This document shows, piece by piece, positions 21,630 to 34,896 of a stretch of DNA of 64,000 nt. The notes below the pieces were generated by a model, which worked only from the letters and a program-made list of their open reading frames with translations, did no database searches and had not been told where the DNA came from. Position 1 is the stretch's first letter. Every line of letters starts with the position of its first letter. The translations under genes were made by a program, and so were the position numbers. Source of the DNA: Iris pallida (lineage: Eukaryota > Streptophyta > Magnoliopsida > Asparagales > Iridaceae); contig JANAVB010002199.1 of assembly GCA_029216955.1 (NCBI GenBank), forward strand, positions 18,343,053-18,407,052. The letters are read 5' to 3'.

Positions 21630-22728
21630 TCATAAGCTAACTGTGCGTCTTGAATCAATCTCTTTAGATTGTGTAGAGGTAGTTACAGCAAAGTCATCAA
21701 CTGTGTAGCCAACTTTCTCAAACCTCCCTTCCTCGTTACTCTCTCGAAAATTGATGTAGTCTTGGCACAAGAATGGCTTATAGAGCCTCTGGTTCCCCTC
21801 TCCCACCACGTCTTCTGGAGCCGAAATCACCTTCTCGTCCTCGAAGCACCAGAAATAAGCAAGAGAGAAACGGCTGACTGGCCGCTTTAGGACGACTCGG
21901 TGTTCAGACGATCTCAGCCGCCCGTTGCTCCAAGATTGCAACAAATCTCCGATGTTCACCACCAGCGTACCTTCACGAGGTGCTATATCCATCCATTCGC
22001 CTTCCTTCGATCGCACCTGAAGTCCGCCAATCTCATCCTGATATAGAACTGTTATACAGCTCATATCAGTATGCTTTCCGAGACCTTCAACCTCCGGCAA
22101 GCCAACGGCCTCTGGAGGGGAGTAGTTGTTTACTCTCAGGTATCCATGGCAGCTGCTAAATTCCGGTTCATAATACTTTGCTTCGAAGTCGTCTCCCAAA
22201 CAATTTAATAGAGTGGCCGTGATTTTCTTTGATAAATCCATCATCATGTTCCCGTATGCTTGGAATACATCACTGTATAAATTTAATAAGATGAGCAACG
22301 GAAAGGAAGGAAATAACGGAAGTAATACTTAACATATTAATGAAAGGATGAAAAAGAATGATGCATTACCAAAACTCAGTGTTAGGAGGATCAAACAGGA
22401 CCTCATTTGAGCTCTTTGCTGAGGCGTAGTAGTTCGGACCCGAGACTCTGAGACTTTCAAAGAATGGGGAGGCTATAAAATGAGGAGTGTAAGTGCCAAC
22501 GGGGGATAAGGGCCCTAACTTGAGTTTAGTATCTAAAGGGAGGTTAAAAGCTTGGTTGGAAAGAGTATAGAGGCTGTCGTAGAGGTCTTTGGAAATGCCG
22601 TGATTAATGATGTGGAAAAAGCCCCAGTCTCTGCATGCTTGCGAGATGGAGGACAATGTAGAAGATAGAAGTGGTTGAGAGAAATCTATGAGAGGGAGTT
22701 GCAGAGAAGTCCGGGAGGAGTCGGCCAT
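21630..22728 (-). CDS. 2-oxoglutarate/Fe(II)-dependent dioxygenase (gibberellin-20-oxidase-like, DOXC class), 333 aa
   Basis: Two exons, 22728-22370 and 22272-21630, join in phase (TG+T gives Cys120). The N-terminal DIOX_N domain includes LPLIDFSQP and CRDWGFFHIINHGIS. The 2OG-FeII oxygenase domain carries the iron ligands His187 and Asp189 (GKHTDMSCI) and His244 (SSEHRVVL) and the 2-oxoglutarate-binding Arg254-Phe-Ser256. The catalytic set is complete and the length is normal for the family. It would hydroxylate or desaturate a small molecule in the cytosol. The sequence resembles the gibberellin 20-oxidase-like group of unknown substrate more than true hormone oxidases, but this cannot be settled here. 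The ATG at 22728 is chosen because upstream in-frame codons are only translated (CT)n leader. A (CT)n tract lies 15-47 bp before the start. Confidence 0.93.
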
Positions 22729-22739
22729 CAAAGCAACCA

Positions 22740-22742
<3 letters not shown>

Positions 22743-22775
<33 letters not shown>
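22743..22775. repeat. (GA)n microsatellite in the dioxygenase leader
   Basis: Uninterrupted GA repeat, CT in gene sense, immediately upstream of the dioxygenase start. A second (GA)n lies at about 23007-23049. Confidence 0.95.
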
Positions 22776-22778
<3 letters not shown>

Positions 22779-22872
22779 CTTTAGTTGATTGAGTTCTGTT
22801 AAGTTGGTTTGGCACCACTATATGTATAAGAGTAATCACATAGTACACCTCAACATCGACAGGTTTAAGCAT

Positions 22873-23004
22873 TCAATAAAATAACAGTATCATAAAATCA
22901 TGCCGTTATTTAGTGTGTTCATTCTAGAACCTGTGTCACCTTGTGTTAACTTAGAGAAGACGATCCACCAAGTAAACAAGCATATAGCATGTGATGCATA
23001 CTGT

Positions 23005-23055
<51 letters not shown>

Positions 23056-26000
23056 TAAGGGAAGTCAATGCATACAACTTGCAGTAGTTAATATGGGTAA
23101 AGGCCAACAGAAGGCAGGAATGACGATGAGTGTTGGGTGTCCACGCTTTATTAAACAAATTCAGTTATGCAGGGTTTTTGCTACAGTTGTTATTTCGAGG
23201 AATGTTTAACATGGCTAATCCAGACTCCTTAAAATCCAAAGAATTATGACATTTATTTGCTCAAGGGCTCCAAGAGGATCAATAAAAGAAGCATACCTTA
23301 TCTTCGTATATTTAATGAATGAGCATTAAGATTATGAATAAATATATCAACTGCATGTGTGCAGCTCCTTGATTTATGTCCTAATTAGTTGGAGCCTCCG
23401 AGCATGATTGGTTATTGACAGCAATCATTAGCACTTAACCGTACTTCATAAACTCTTGCAGCCAACAAATTAGCAGTCGAGGATAAATGAAAAGCAAATA
23501 CCATGACAGCTACAGACCAACTTATGTTCTTATGAAGCTAAATATTGAATCCCCTAATTTCATTGAGTGGAGTAATTCTCTGTAGCTCGCTAATAAAAAA
23601 ATATATTGAAAGGTTACTTAACTCACCTGTAAAATACTGAAATTCACAGATACGAGACAACGGGATGTTATAGTTTCTATTTACTGGCCGTGTCATGTCT
23701 CTAATCATCTATCATGTTAACATCTACAAAAGACGACGACTGAAGAACAAAGAGATCCCAAATTGAGGGAACTGATGCTGGATCAACCATGATTAGATAA
23801 TGAACTATTATAATGCACTAGTTGTTAGCACAAGCGGAGGGTGAGGGGTCAAAGTTTTCTGATTAGATACGAGTACAGTTGCAATTAATAAATTATATGA
23901 GTTTACAAGCCAATAATATGATGAAAACTAGGCTGGCGGCAAGAAAATTATAGCAAGTAAATTGAGGATCCAGCAATATGATGTACGTCAAGTCAAGGAA
24001 TGTGTATCATGGGGATATTAATCACAAAACACTAGAGTTATGCCTCAAAGAGCAGCAGCAAGAAGTGGGTCGGCTGTTTGAATCCTTTATCCCATACTTT
24101 TACACATCTATAGATGATAAAAAAAAATAGAACTGAAATCAGTGTGGAGTAGTTTCATCTGATTAAATTGGTTAGTTAGATGTAACCAAACAAACATTAT
24201 TCTCATCAATCATCAGATCAGTTACTTGTAATTGCTATTAGAGTTTGACTCGTACAGTGATATAGATGAACTGCGTGTCGTGTTCGTTTTCAATCCTAAA
24301 CATAGAGAACCATTCGCCTTGAAGCTTAATCTTCAGAATAACAATAATTAGCATTTTCAGATTTGTTAAATTAATGCAAGAAAGAGTACATATACAGGTA
24401 GGTAGCTTACTGTATCAAAAGTAAAGATTCCAACACCTGGAGGTTATTAAATAAAGGTAAAGTTACACTTATACATTGTTTAACGAGGACCATATTCAAA
24501 AGATATTGCAAATTAATAGGATAAGTGAAGTTAAATAAAGAAAATGATAACATGAAAAATTATAGGTGTCCTTATATGGGTTTCAAAATGCATGGGTATA
24601 ATGAAGAAAAAAAAGAAAAGAAAAATAGTTCTAGAATATCAGAGATTCAGAGAATGTACAGGCATATATGTTTTGTTACTGTTGCTTAAGGGGATGCATA
24701 ATATTGTACGAGCCACAACCTAAAAAATTGGGAGAGTAATTATGTGAAGCTAATACACAAATATGACACTGTAGAGCCACAACCTAAAAAATTGGGAAAG
24801 TAATTATGTGAAGCTAATACACAAATATGACACTGTAAAGGCATGGAGATGTGGATTTCTTTGGAGTGTAAGATATGTTTCGAGATAGACACAATATCAA
24901 TTTTGGAGTGCCCAGAATTTCCTACGTGCAAGGGTAAAATGTATCCGAATCACAATTTCGTTTTATGCAAAGGTCAAGCACAAAAGTAATTTATTCTTAA
25001 GATAATTAATAAAAGAACTTACGAAGAAGAAAACAATATTTTATACCATATGTTAGGAATTTTAAGGAGACTGATGCTTATTTCATGGGTTTCTGTGACC
25101 ATTGACCATTGATATACAGATACCAAATCCTATAGGTGTTGGCAATATTGGGTTTAATAAGGTTCTTGTGAAGCTAATTACCTTCTTCGACAGGTGTGTG
25201 GGGATTTATTTGCAGGCGCATGCTTACTTCTGAGTTAGATGATTAGATGATGTCATTTTTCGATTCCGCCGAATCGATAAGTCGTCAAATGGAAGTAATG
25301 TCGTACAAGCCTAAGTTACTCTTGTACAAGGCGTGTACATGCTCATTTGTAAAATAATTCTTTTTGTAGAATTTTGCAATGAATAACTAGAGAAATTGAA
25401 TAACAACATAATGTATAACGAATAACTCTTTATTGATAATTTTAGCAGAAACATAGGCTCTCAAATAGCCGACTAGAAAAAGAGTCAAACTTCTTACAAC
25501 TTTGAGACAGAAAATGAAATACATTGTTCCATACATCATATCTTTTTATTAAAATAAAGTAAATCAAAACCTTCAACTGAAATATCATAAATTGAATGCA
25601 AAAGCTTCAAAATGCCGAAAAAGGCTTCTATAGAGTTGGACGAGCTTCTAGTGCCTATGATCGCCCAATTGATTTTCGGCACATGCAGGGATGTGGGTCT
25701 GTACATTGGGAAATACACTTGTGAACGGTATCAACCCGACTCATCCAAATCAACATAATATTCATGTGAAAGCATACAATATTATTAAATAATTTTTTCT
25801 AACTTTCTAGGGTCAATTAAGAATTCATAAGACATGAATGTAATACATAATATGTTAATTTTTACTAACGATTGATTTTTCCTGCAAAACAATGATTAAG
25901 AATACTCTTTCCTGCAAAACACATCATTAGTGATGTAGTCTGTCTATATGAGGATCACTCGTGAACACACCATCTTGAACTATCCATTAGGAGTTACGAC

Positions 26001-29000
26001 GTCCCTTCCAATACATGTAGCTAGCCTTAATGGAGGCCCCGCAATTCCTGTGCATATACATTAACACCAATTATCCATGTTCGTCCTATATCGAATCGTT
26101 ATGTGGTCGCGGAAACTGTTCGAAAAAACAAAACCTTGTACACAAGTTGTTCATGACCATGCATTTATATGCAACTTAGCAATAAAAATATATAACATGC
26201 ATGATGATAAAAACTTAAAATAAATATGCACAAATTCTCATTTTTATTCCACAATCCTCGAGTCATCGTTGGAAATTTCATACTTCCCAATCCAGGGTTA
26301 TCACAATGGGCGACCCAATGGTCCCAATTTTTTTTTCCATAATTTCATTTCTTTGTAACAAAAGTATAACATTCCATATTTTTATATAACAAGTTAACAA
26401 CAATATTGTTACTCGCTTTTATCTGATTTCTCTTGTTAAGAAATCATAGATCAAAAGACACAACAAAGAAGTGAAGGAGATTTTTTGTTAAGGCGTAAAG
26501 ATAAAGAAAAAAAAGTATCAAAGCCACTCACGATTGGAGAATTGTCGAGAGAGAGTGAAATTCCTACACGTCGATCAAGCCATGTCTACGCATTCAACTG
26601 AATTTGCACCAGCAGATGTTTAATACTCTTCTTCTCTCTTTCTTTCAGAATTCAATATGAATGAAAAAAATCGATGAAGGCACACAATAAAATCTATCGA
26701 AAATATCAACGAAAACACATCCAACAAAACCAACAACGAAAAACATTTAATGAAAAAACAGTGAAAATGTTTAAGGATAAGACTCTTATATATAGTTCAT
26801 TCTCGAAGACACGATTCACTACATTTTGGACTCAATTCCAAAGAAGACAATCCATAGATAGAACTAGCACAGGGATAAATACGAGAACTTCTCACTTACC
26901 TTGTCTTACTTGCATATAGTTGTTTAGAATAATGGTATCCATCTTACACGTTGTAACGCACTTGTAACTCCAAACTATAATATATATGCTTTCTGAATCT
27001 ATAAGTATACATCAAGTAAGCAGAAAAGAGAAAGTGCACTCGAGGAGCATGCATGTGAAATGGATTTTCAATAGTTACTCTTTGCCATTAACATGCTCAT
27101 ACTTGACCATGTGTAATCTAACCTGTGAATAGCCCTCTTCGGCTTAGTTTTTTGTGATAGGGTAACCAGATTTGATTTGGCTAATGTTAGAAGCTCAAGT
27201 GCGACATTTCTCTTTCTGATCATCATTCATGCAAATATAGATGTTACATGGTCTACTAATAATTGTTTAAAATGGATGATGATGATCTGAGACGATCATA
27301 TACCGATGGAAGTTTTGTTCAGACTTTAATATATGTATGTTTGTTATAATGAAATGACCCATAAGTTGAGTTACTTGCAAGTAAATTACGTTAACAAGTA
27401 TATCGGAGCTTTCTACCGAAGCCAAAACCATGCTTCTACTGAAATCAAGACCTGACTAGTTTGCAACTCAGGAATTGTAACTTTTCTGTATCACCGTGTG
27501 TTTATCTGGCATTTTTGTAAGATATGGACCCCAGAAAAATGCTCCTAAAAGAAAGCGGCTCGGTTGTAATATTTTTGCCTGAAGGGAATGTGTTAAAGGC
27601 ACTCAGGAGCCGTCCTTAGGTGTATGTGGGCCCTAGGGAGACGTCCCTAGGTGTATGTAAGTTAAATAGCCTATAACCTATTGGATTGAGAGAAAACAAT
27701 GTTACACCTTTTAACTGTTGTACTATAAAAGCCTCAAATGCTCCTTGGTTGCATGAGCTTAAACTGCATATCCAAAAGCTAGGTCTACTTGCCTATCAAC
27801 TGTCCCTTAGGTTTTATGGCATGGCACTTTAACGTTCATAGCTACCTTTGCTAGGATTTTAGCACCAACATAGAGTATTGATGGAAGGTCGACAACTGGT
27901 CATATCCTTAATTGAGCTTGCTTTCTATGCTTCATAGCGGACCCCATTATGATTGGAGAAGGCTTGGATGATTATGCTTCTATGTCAGTGTTCTTTTCAT
28001 TTGTTGGTAGAATAATATCTTTTCTCCTGATATGAATAGTTTGAAACTCATTATGTGTCATACTATACTTTTCAAAAATATCGTATGGATATCTAATATA
28101 TTAGAAACAAAGGTACCCCTTTGTTCTTATAGTATCATGGTAGAGTAGGTATACCCTGCAAAGTTCTTAAGTTTAAAAAAAAAAAAACAAAAAAAAAACA
28201 GTCATTTAGTCAGCTTCTGGTTTTATTATAGCTAAAATATTTTTTTCCCCTCCTTTTCACTTCTCTTCCCTCGCAATAGCAGATCCTCCAAGCTGCAGCA
28301 CCACGTTAACTATCATTCATTCACCGGCTAGGCTGTACGGATACAACATGACATGGTAAGGACACGGCGACACGGCACCCATTTTGGTGTGTCCTGGTAT
28401 TTTTTGGAGTGCCTGATAAGTGACAGTGGAGTGTCCGACACGACAAGACCACATTTTTGGAGTGCCCTTGCTTTCCTTGCAACCCTTTCCTTCCCCACAC
28501 CACCACCACCGACACACACACAATACCAGCCTTGGCAACGGTCGCGCGAGTTAGTTTTTCTTTCTTTCTTTCTGGATCAACCATATCCATATACAGCTTA
28601 ATACTCGATGCTTTTACATACTTTCTTTTTAGGAAAAAAGTCCAAATGGTTTGTGTAGCAGTAGATTCAACTTAAGTTCCTAACATAGTTCTTTGTCAAA
28701 CCGGTGTCATGTTGTGTTTAAACGTACCGGACATGACTCCAAAATCAATGCTGTGTCCGTGTAATGTCGACCGCAATGGAATTGAGTTAGTAAAAATTTA
28801 CAAGAACGGCCGCATATACAATGATCAAGAATTTACAGAGGACTGAAATGAAAGCAGAGAAGGATCCAAGGACTAGATGGGGAAAAAAAAAAACTTCATC
28901 TACGTTTGAGAGTGAACTTCCGATCAATTTATAGACGTTATAATTGAGATTGCAATGTGCAAAATAAAAGAATGAAATGGAGCGAAATGCAAACCTTTTA

Positions 29001-29384
29001 TGGGATGGGAAATCAAATTAGGGTTTATGGAATTCTTCCATTTGAGAATAGGGTTTTGGGTTGGTATTTCTTCCACCGGCAGAAGAGAATTTGGGGATTT
29101 TATTGTTTTTTTTTTGTTATTTATATTTATAGTTTTGACTGTAGCATAATCATATCAGTATTATTTGGCACTAAGTTTGATTAGACATATTATATATGAA
29201 AATAATTATGGTTTATTGATGGTTGGTGTGAGCATCCGCAAACCGAATAAGATATTAGCTTAGGTTTGAAAAAAATTAGAAGGTTCTGAAAATACTAAAA
29301 AAAAATAATAATTTTGTGTTTTGTTCGGTTCCAAATTAAAAATTGTATAGACTCATACAATTATGTAAATAATTTTACACATTA

Positions 29385-29400
<16 letters not shown>
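22873..29400. other. 6.5-kb AT-rich intergenic region
   Basis: I find no supportable gene, RNA gene or complete transposon. It includes a second (GA)n tract (about 23007-23049), a 64-bp tandem duplication (24710-24837), and degenerate GTGTCC/GACACG words at about 28345-28450 and 28700-28760. It ends with a (TA)n run at about 29380-29400 that abuts the poly(A) tail of the LINE. The first part is presumably the promoter of the minus-strand dioxygenase. Confidence 0.5.
24710..24837. repeat. 64-bp tandem duplication
   Basis: Two adjacent 64-bp copies (24710-24773, 24774-24837) start GAGCCACAACCTAAAAAATT and differ at one position (GGGAGAG versus GGGAAAG), so the duplication is recent. Confidence 0.97.
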
Positions 29401-29427
<27 letters not shown>

Positions 29428-29570
29428 GAAGCAAATGGTTCTTCTTATAGATGTGAAAACTAACAAAGTACAAACATCAGGTAGCTCAACTGAAAGCTAA
29501 ATGCAAGACTCCACCCCAACCTCCCTGTTACAACCCGATATCCCTTCCCTCATTACTAAATCCTGCTCAC

Positions 29571-32500
29571 TCAGCCTCCTGGTCTTCGTCTCCTCTCTTC
29601 TATAATAACGAAGTCTGAGTTGATATTATTAAGGAGACTTGTATATGAGAGATGTCTTCCTTGGAACAATCGACCATTACGTTCTCGCCATATGTGCCAT
29701 ACCGCAACTAGCAGTCGAATTCTCGCCTTTCTAAAGTTCGGCATGCCTTGCGCTCCCAACCCTCTTACCTCATTCACTGCCTCCATCAGCGTAATATGTC
29801 GTCTAATCTGTAAACCCGCCTCCTGTCTATAAATTTGCCATATCCTGTCCGAGAACGGACACTCGAAGAACAGGTGATCTCTGGTTTCATTACTTCCTCC
29901 ACATAGCACGCAGCTCATATCAGGAATCTGAACTCCAAACCGAAGCAGACGCTCCCTAGTCAGCAATCTATCCCTGATAGCTTTGTAAAGACATAATTTC
30001 CACTTGCTCGCAGCCACAGTATCCCAAACCACCTCCGCCCACGGTACTTTGGGAAATACCATCCGTATCGCCTCATACGCCTGGCCCTGCACAAATGCGC
30101 CATCTGCCGAACCATCCCAGACCCAATAATCCTCTCCTTCCTCATTGAGAATCTGAATGCTACCAATCTCCTCTCCGAACCACTGTCGAATGTGGCGGTT
30201 GTTTACCCGCCATTCCCCGCCTACAATAATACTGCTCAAAGGAGCATCAGACCCCACCAACTCATACGTAGGCCATCCTAGGCGATCGATGAAGCTCTGT
30301 TTATTGAGCCATGGGTCCTTCCATAAGTTGGTCGAGGCTCCATTGCGCACCATTCTAGTAACACAAGATTTAAGTGTCAATCTTTGGGCGAGGATTTGTT
30401 TAAACGTAACGGAGAAATTATTATTACTCTCCATTACCCAGAAATTGCCGGACTTATCATAGCGAGCTCGCATCCATGAAGCCCATATGGATGTTCCTGT
30501 CAAAAATTTCCATGCGAGTTTTAGTTTGGCAACGTCTCTGAGTGTCCGAAGGGACCTTAGTCCAATGCCTCCTTCCTCCTTCGTCTGGCAAAGCTCTTCC
30601 GACGCTATCGTGTGTATCCCTCCTTTCCACACAAAGTTAGCACAAAGGTTCTCTATTTCTTTCAGCGTTCCAAGCGGTACAATGACAGCCTGGAACCAGT
30701 AACCTGTGATCGCCCATATGACGGAGCGCACCAATTCGATACGTCCTCCGAACGAGAGAAGTTGGGACTGCCACCCCTCCAACCTCCGCTGCACATAGCT
30801 GACCAATCCCATGCAGTCCGTATTAGTTACATGGTTGATCGACAAGGGGATACCAAGATATCTAACTGGTAACTGGCCCAGTTCAATCCCGAGCTTCTCC
30901 ACCCAAGCTGTTTGCTGCGAACAACTTTTACTGAAGAATATCTGAGACTTGTTTTTATTCAGCTCCAGACCCGTACCTCTCCTGAACACCTCCAGCACTT
31001 GCTCTATCGTAGATACACCTTTGTCAGTAGGCTCCATGAATACCAGCAAATCATCCGCATATATGAGATGAGATACTATCGGACAGATGCGGCGGAAGAG
31101 AGGCGTGATATTATTCCTGAGAACTTCTACATCCATCTAACAGGTAAAGAATTCCATAACAATAGTGAATAAATACGGAGACAGGGGGTCTCCCTGTCGC
31201 AAATCCCGGCTACTAGTGAAATACCCGTTAGGTTGGCCATTGAGGATGACGGAGAAGGACGGGGTGGTAATACATTCTTCAATTCGATCTACCCACCATT
31301 GATCAAAACCCATAGCAGTAAGGATCCTGCAGACGAATCTTCGATTCACCGTGTCGTAAGCCTTTCTCAAGTCCAGTTTAAGGCACCCCTTACAACCACC
31401 CTCTTTGTTGAAGTCTCGAACTAGCTCGTGCGCGAGTAGGCAGTTGTCCGCTATGGCCCTCCCTTTAATGAAGGCGGCCTGGTTCATTGAGATGAGGCCT
31501 TTCATAATATCCTGCATCCTGTCACACATAATATGAGTTATAATTTTATAAATAAAATTACAGCAAGCTATAGGTTTGAAATCCCCCAACTCGGTAGCCC
31601 CTTTTTTTTTAGGAATAAGCACTAGGAACGTATGGTTCAGTTCTCTGATTAGTCGCCCTGTACGAAAGAAATCGTCCACAACATGAAATAGGAGCTCCTT
31701 CAATTGGGGCCAGTGTTGCTTGAAGAATGCTGCGTTGAACCCGTCCGGACCCGGAGACTTATCCGGATCAGCGTTTTTAATAACGCTCTCAATTTCTTCC
31801 ATCCGGATCCTCCTCCGGAGTCCCGCGTTACCTGCCTCCGTAACAATCCTCTTACAAATAATCTCAGGGAACGCCTCATCCTCATTAGGCGCTGTATAGA
31901 GATTACTGAAGTAGTCTACCGCCGCGTCCTTTATATGCGCTGCCTGGTCTAGCCGAGTACCATTAGGATCAATAAGCGTGGCCACTGAGTTCCTATTTTG
32001 CCGCGCTTTAACCGTCGCATGGAAGAATTTCGTACAACGATCTCCATCTCTCAGCCACGAGCATTTTGCTCGTTGCTTCAGATGAACTTCCTCTTGGAAT
32101 CTCAGCCTACGAACAGTATCTTGCAAGGCTGCCTCTCGACCCGCCAGCTCTTGGTCAAACGGGGACTCCTTAATCCGTTCTTGCACGTCCTGGAGCTGCT
32201 GAATTTTCTCCTCTAGCGACTGTGGCGGTCTTAGCCTATTCCATCTTCTGAGCTCAAATTTCACCTGCTTAAGTTTACGAATAAGTTTGAATTGGAGAGT
32301 CCCCATAACTTCCAGCTGTAAACCTTTGCCGACCGCTTCATTATATCCTTCCACCAAAGTCCATGCGTTCGAGAACCGGAATGACCGTCTACCCGTTTTC
32401 AGCAATGGGACCATGCGGATGAGAAGAGGAGCATGGTCGCTAGTTCCCCTATGGAGACCCTCTGCCCGGACATTGGGGAACATCTCTAGCCATCGCAAAT

Positions 32501-33106
32501 TACAAAGAGCTCTATCCAGTTGACATTGAACTCGATTAGCAATTGAACTATTGTTCCAAGTCCAGATTTGTCCCGTTCTTTCCACACAGACAAGTCCCGA
32601 CCTGGTTAAACAATTTTGAAAGTCTGCCAGGATATTGGGTGGAACTGGTCTTCCTCCGTCTTTCTCATGCCCTGCTAAAACAGCATTGAAATCACCGCTG
32701 ACGAGGAAAGGAGTTTGATTCTGTACTTCAGTTGATAATCTGGTGATATCTCCCCACAATTTTTCTCTGAGGCGCCGGTCATTATGACCATAAACGGCCC
32801 CGAAAACTACTTCTAGTCCACCCTTATTGATGAAGTTTAGTGCTATTATTTGATCTGAGCAGTATCGAACGATTCCCGTCCATTCGAAGCATCCCACATA
32901 ACCCAAATCCGAGCCACTCCTCCCGGTATGAGATTATGCGCGACCTTCCAATTAGTGGGAGTACGCTGCTGTATTCTGTCAATCGACTTTATTTTACTCT
33001 CTAGTATAGCCACAATCGAAACCTTAGAGCTCCAAATTCTCTGCTGAATTTCCTTCCACCTACCCACCGAATTTGCCCCCCTAACATTCCAGGTAAGAAC
33101 CGTCAT
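29571..33106 (-). pseudogene. LINE ORF2: endonuclease, reverse transcriptase, zf-RVT; one frameshift and one stop
   Basis: The N-terminal APE-type endonuclease starts MTVLTWNVRGANS and includes LVSGDFNAVL and SDHAPLLIRM. Reverse transcriptase blocks are SPGPDGFNAAFF, LDLRKAYDTVNRRF, GDPLSPYLF and YADDLLVF. The C-terminal zinc-binding RT region has CVLCGGSNETRDHLFFEC. Two lesions separate three frames: a one-base shift near 32880 after RIWVMWD, and an in-frame TAG at 31139-31137 just before MDVEVLRNN, between the RT blocks. The protein would nick target DNA and copy LINE RNA there. With two lesions this copy is probably inactive. Confidence 0.93.
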
Positions 33107-34821
33107 TAATGAGAGGTTTTGTCGTCCTTCGTGATGCTAAGACTCTCTCTCGGACGATTAGATTGAGTCGTGTCTGTCACCGCTTCGTTGTTCCGGACAT
33201 TGTCTCTAACCTTCTCCGAATTAATTCTCTGCAACCGGGCGAGCCAAAGCGGGTTCTCCGTCGTAGGGTCCCCTGTGCTCGTGCAAATCCCTTCTGAAAG
33301 TTCCCCGTAGTAACCTCTGCCAGTTTGTTCCCGGCTACCTTCCCCATATAGTCGAACCACTTTTGCAACCCTTCCTCCCGAGTTGTCTTCCCGTACACTG
33401 GTTGATGGTTGCATGCTAACCAGGGCCAAGCTATTCGCCCCTTCCTGCAAGTCCCCACTGTTAGATCTGTTCTCCCATATGGATAACTGAAGGTTTCCCC
33501 CTTCGCTTCCATCTTTCTCCGGGACCGGCCGTTTCCCAAGTAGAGAGTCTCCTTGACCCCCTACAGGCTCGTTAGCCCTCTGGATAGATTCAACCTGATC
33601 CTCTTCCATCACCACTCCTTCATTCATCTCTTGCCTCCTAACTTCCTGTCGACCTCCCCTATTTCCCTCGTCCTCCTCTAGTGGGCTGGAATTAGCCGAC
33701 GTTCCCTCTTCCACTAGGATCACCTGCTCCTGGCAATGAGCTTTGACATGTCCGAAGCACCTGCAGTTCGTGCAAGACGGAGGCACCCACTCATATTCAA
33801 TAGACTGCCATCTTACCTCACCGTTTGGAAGGAGTAGCTCGACTTGTCGTGGCAATTCCTGGGAGACTTCAATTTCTATAAACACCCGTGCATAGGATAA
33901 TCTTTTGCGTCGTGCTGTGAGGATGTCTGTTCGAAGCGGCTTCCCTACCATGCTAGCAATCTTCATAATGGCCGGCGTACTCCATAATTGAGGAGATAGC
34001 CAGGGGAGCCTGATCCATATAGGAACTGACGAAAGCCGATCCTTCTCGAAGCATGATTCAGGGTACCATCTCTTTAGCACCACCAACCTTCCGTCGAACG
34101 TCCACGGTCCCCCCTCTAGAGCGTGCTCCAGATCTTCTGCTAAGTCAAACTTAATGAAATAGAATCCGTTTTCTCGTGAAAATATCTCCATCTCCCCTTT
34201 AGGTCTCCAGACCCTTAAAGCGTATGCTCTCAACTGTCCGTAATAGGGTTTATTTCCCATCACATACAGTATTAGAGTATTCTTCCAATACGTCGAAGTC
34301 TCCTCTATGTCATCTGCTGTGATCTCCACTACTTTCCTTCCGTCGATCATCTGGGGTTCGACATATTGTAACTCCACTTCTTCTTGAACTGCTGCAGGTT
34401 TGCATAACTCTGCCCAAGATACTGGGGCCGACCGGGGTCGGTGGGCGTTGTCTTCTCTTTGTGTTGTGTTTCCTGTATTTTGCGGAGCCAATATCCTTCT
34501 TCCTTCTGCTGGGGCCCGATGTCCCTCATTCCCCCCTGGTTTATTACCGGATTCCTGCCGAGGAACACCCCCACGGCGGCTATGGGTTTGCGGCGATCTG
34601 TTTTGCAAAGGTCGGCCATCTCCTTGTCGCCAAGGCTGCATACTTCCTCCCCCTTGTCGTTCTCTACGGCCTTGTTGGCTCGGACGGCGACGACGCTCCA
34701 CCGTCGTCCACCCTCCCCCTTCGTCACGAGGGGCCATGTCTCCTGCGTCATGAGGAACATCCGTCGGTTGTCTAGCCTCTCCCTGGAGAGACTCCCTATT
34801 CCGAAACCCTAGATGCTCCAT
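33106..34821 (-). CDS. LINE ORF1: DUF4283/zinc-knuckle RNA-binding protein, 571 aa
   Basis: The start MEHLGFRNRE is the first in-frame ATG inside the element; upstream codons belong to the flanking (TA)n(GA)n repeat. After a basic, disordered N-terminus comes a DUF4283 domain (TLILYVMGNKPYYGQLRAYA to GGPWTFDGRLVVLKRW) and a CCHC knuckle (CTNCRCFGHVKAHC). These are standard for ORF1 of plant L1 elements, which packages the RNA. The frame is intact. Its stop overlaps the ORF2 start by one base, suggesting termination-reinitiation for ORF2. Confidence 0.9.
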   Translation of the reverse strand: MEHLGFRNRESLQGEARQPTDVPHDAGDMAPRDEGGGWTTVERRRRPSQQGRRERQGGGSMQPWRQGDGRPLQNRSPQTHSRRGGVPRQESGNKPGGNEGHRAPAEGRRILAPQNTGNTTQREDNAHRPRSAPVSWAELCKPAAVQEEVELQYVEPQMIDGRKVVEITADDIEETSTYWKNTLILYVMGNKPYYGQLRAYALRVWRPKGEMEIFSRENGFYFIKFDLAEDLEHALEGGPWTFDGRLVVLKRWYPESCFEKDRLSSVPIWIRLPWLSPQLWSTPAIMKIASMVGKPLRTDILTARRKRLSYARVFIEIEVSQELPRQVELLLPNGEVRWQSIEYEWVPPSCTNCRCFGHVKAHCQEQVILVEEGTSANSSPLEEDEGNRGGRQEVRRQEMNEGVVMEEDQVESIQRANEPVGGQGDSLLGKRPVPEKDGSEGGNLQLSIWENRSNSGDLQEGANSLALVSMQPSTSVREDNSGGRVAKVVRLYGEGSREQTGRGYYGELSEGICTSTGDPTTENPLWLARLQRINSEKVRDNVRNNEAVTDTTQSNRPRESLSITKDDKTSH

Positions 34822-34834
34822 TATATAAATTTTG

Positions 34835-34837
<3 letters not shown>

Positions 34838-34896
<59 letters not shown>

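Larger units (their letters stand above)
29401..34830 (-). mobile_element. Near full-length L1-type LINE retrotransposon
   Basis: On the minus strand the element reads 5' end near 34830, ORF1, ORF2, a short 3' region and a 27-base poly(A) tail (poly(T) at 29401-29427). ORF1 and ORF2 overlap as TAATG. Both flanks are (TA)n-rich, so the target duplication cannot be read, but insertion at an AT-rich site fits L1 endonuclease preference. It carries only one frameshift and one stop, so it is young. Confidence 0.93.

Noticed and set aside
26674..26919. 81-codon frame in the AT-rich intergenic region
   Set aside because: Lys/Asn/Thr-rich composition typical of AT-rich noncoding DNA and no recognisable family.
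28317..28675. Overlapping frames on both strands near 28.4 kb
   Set aside because: They overlie degenerate GTGTCC/GACACG repeats; no domain, no splice context.
34400..34812. Plus-strand frames of more than 100 codons
   Set aside because: They are antisense shadows of LINE ORF1.
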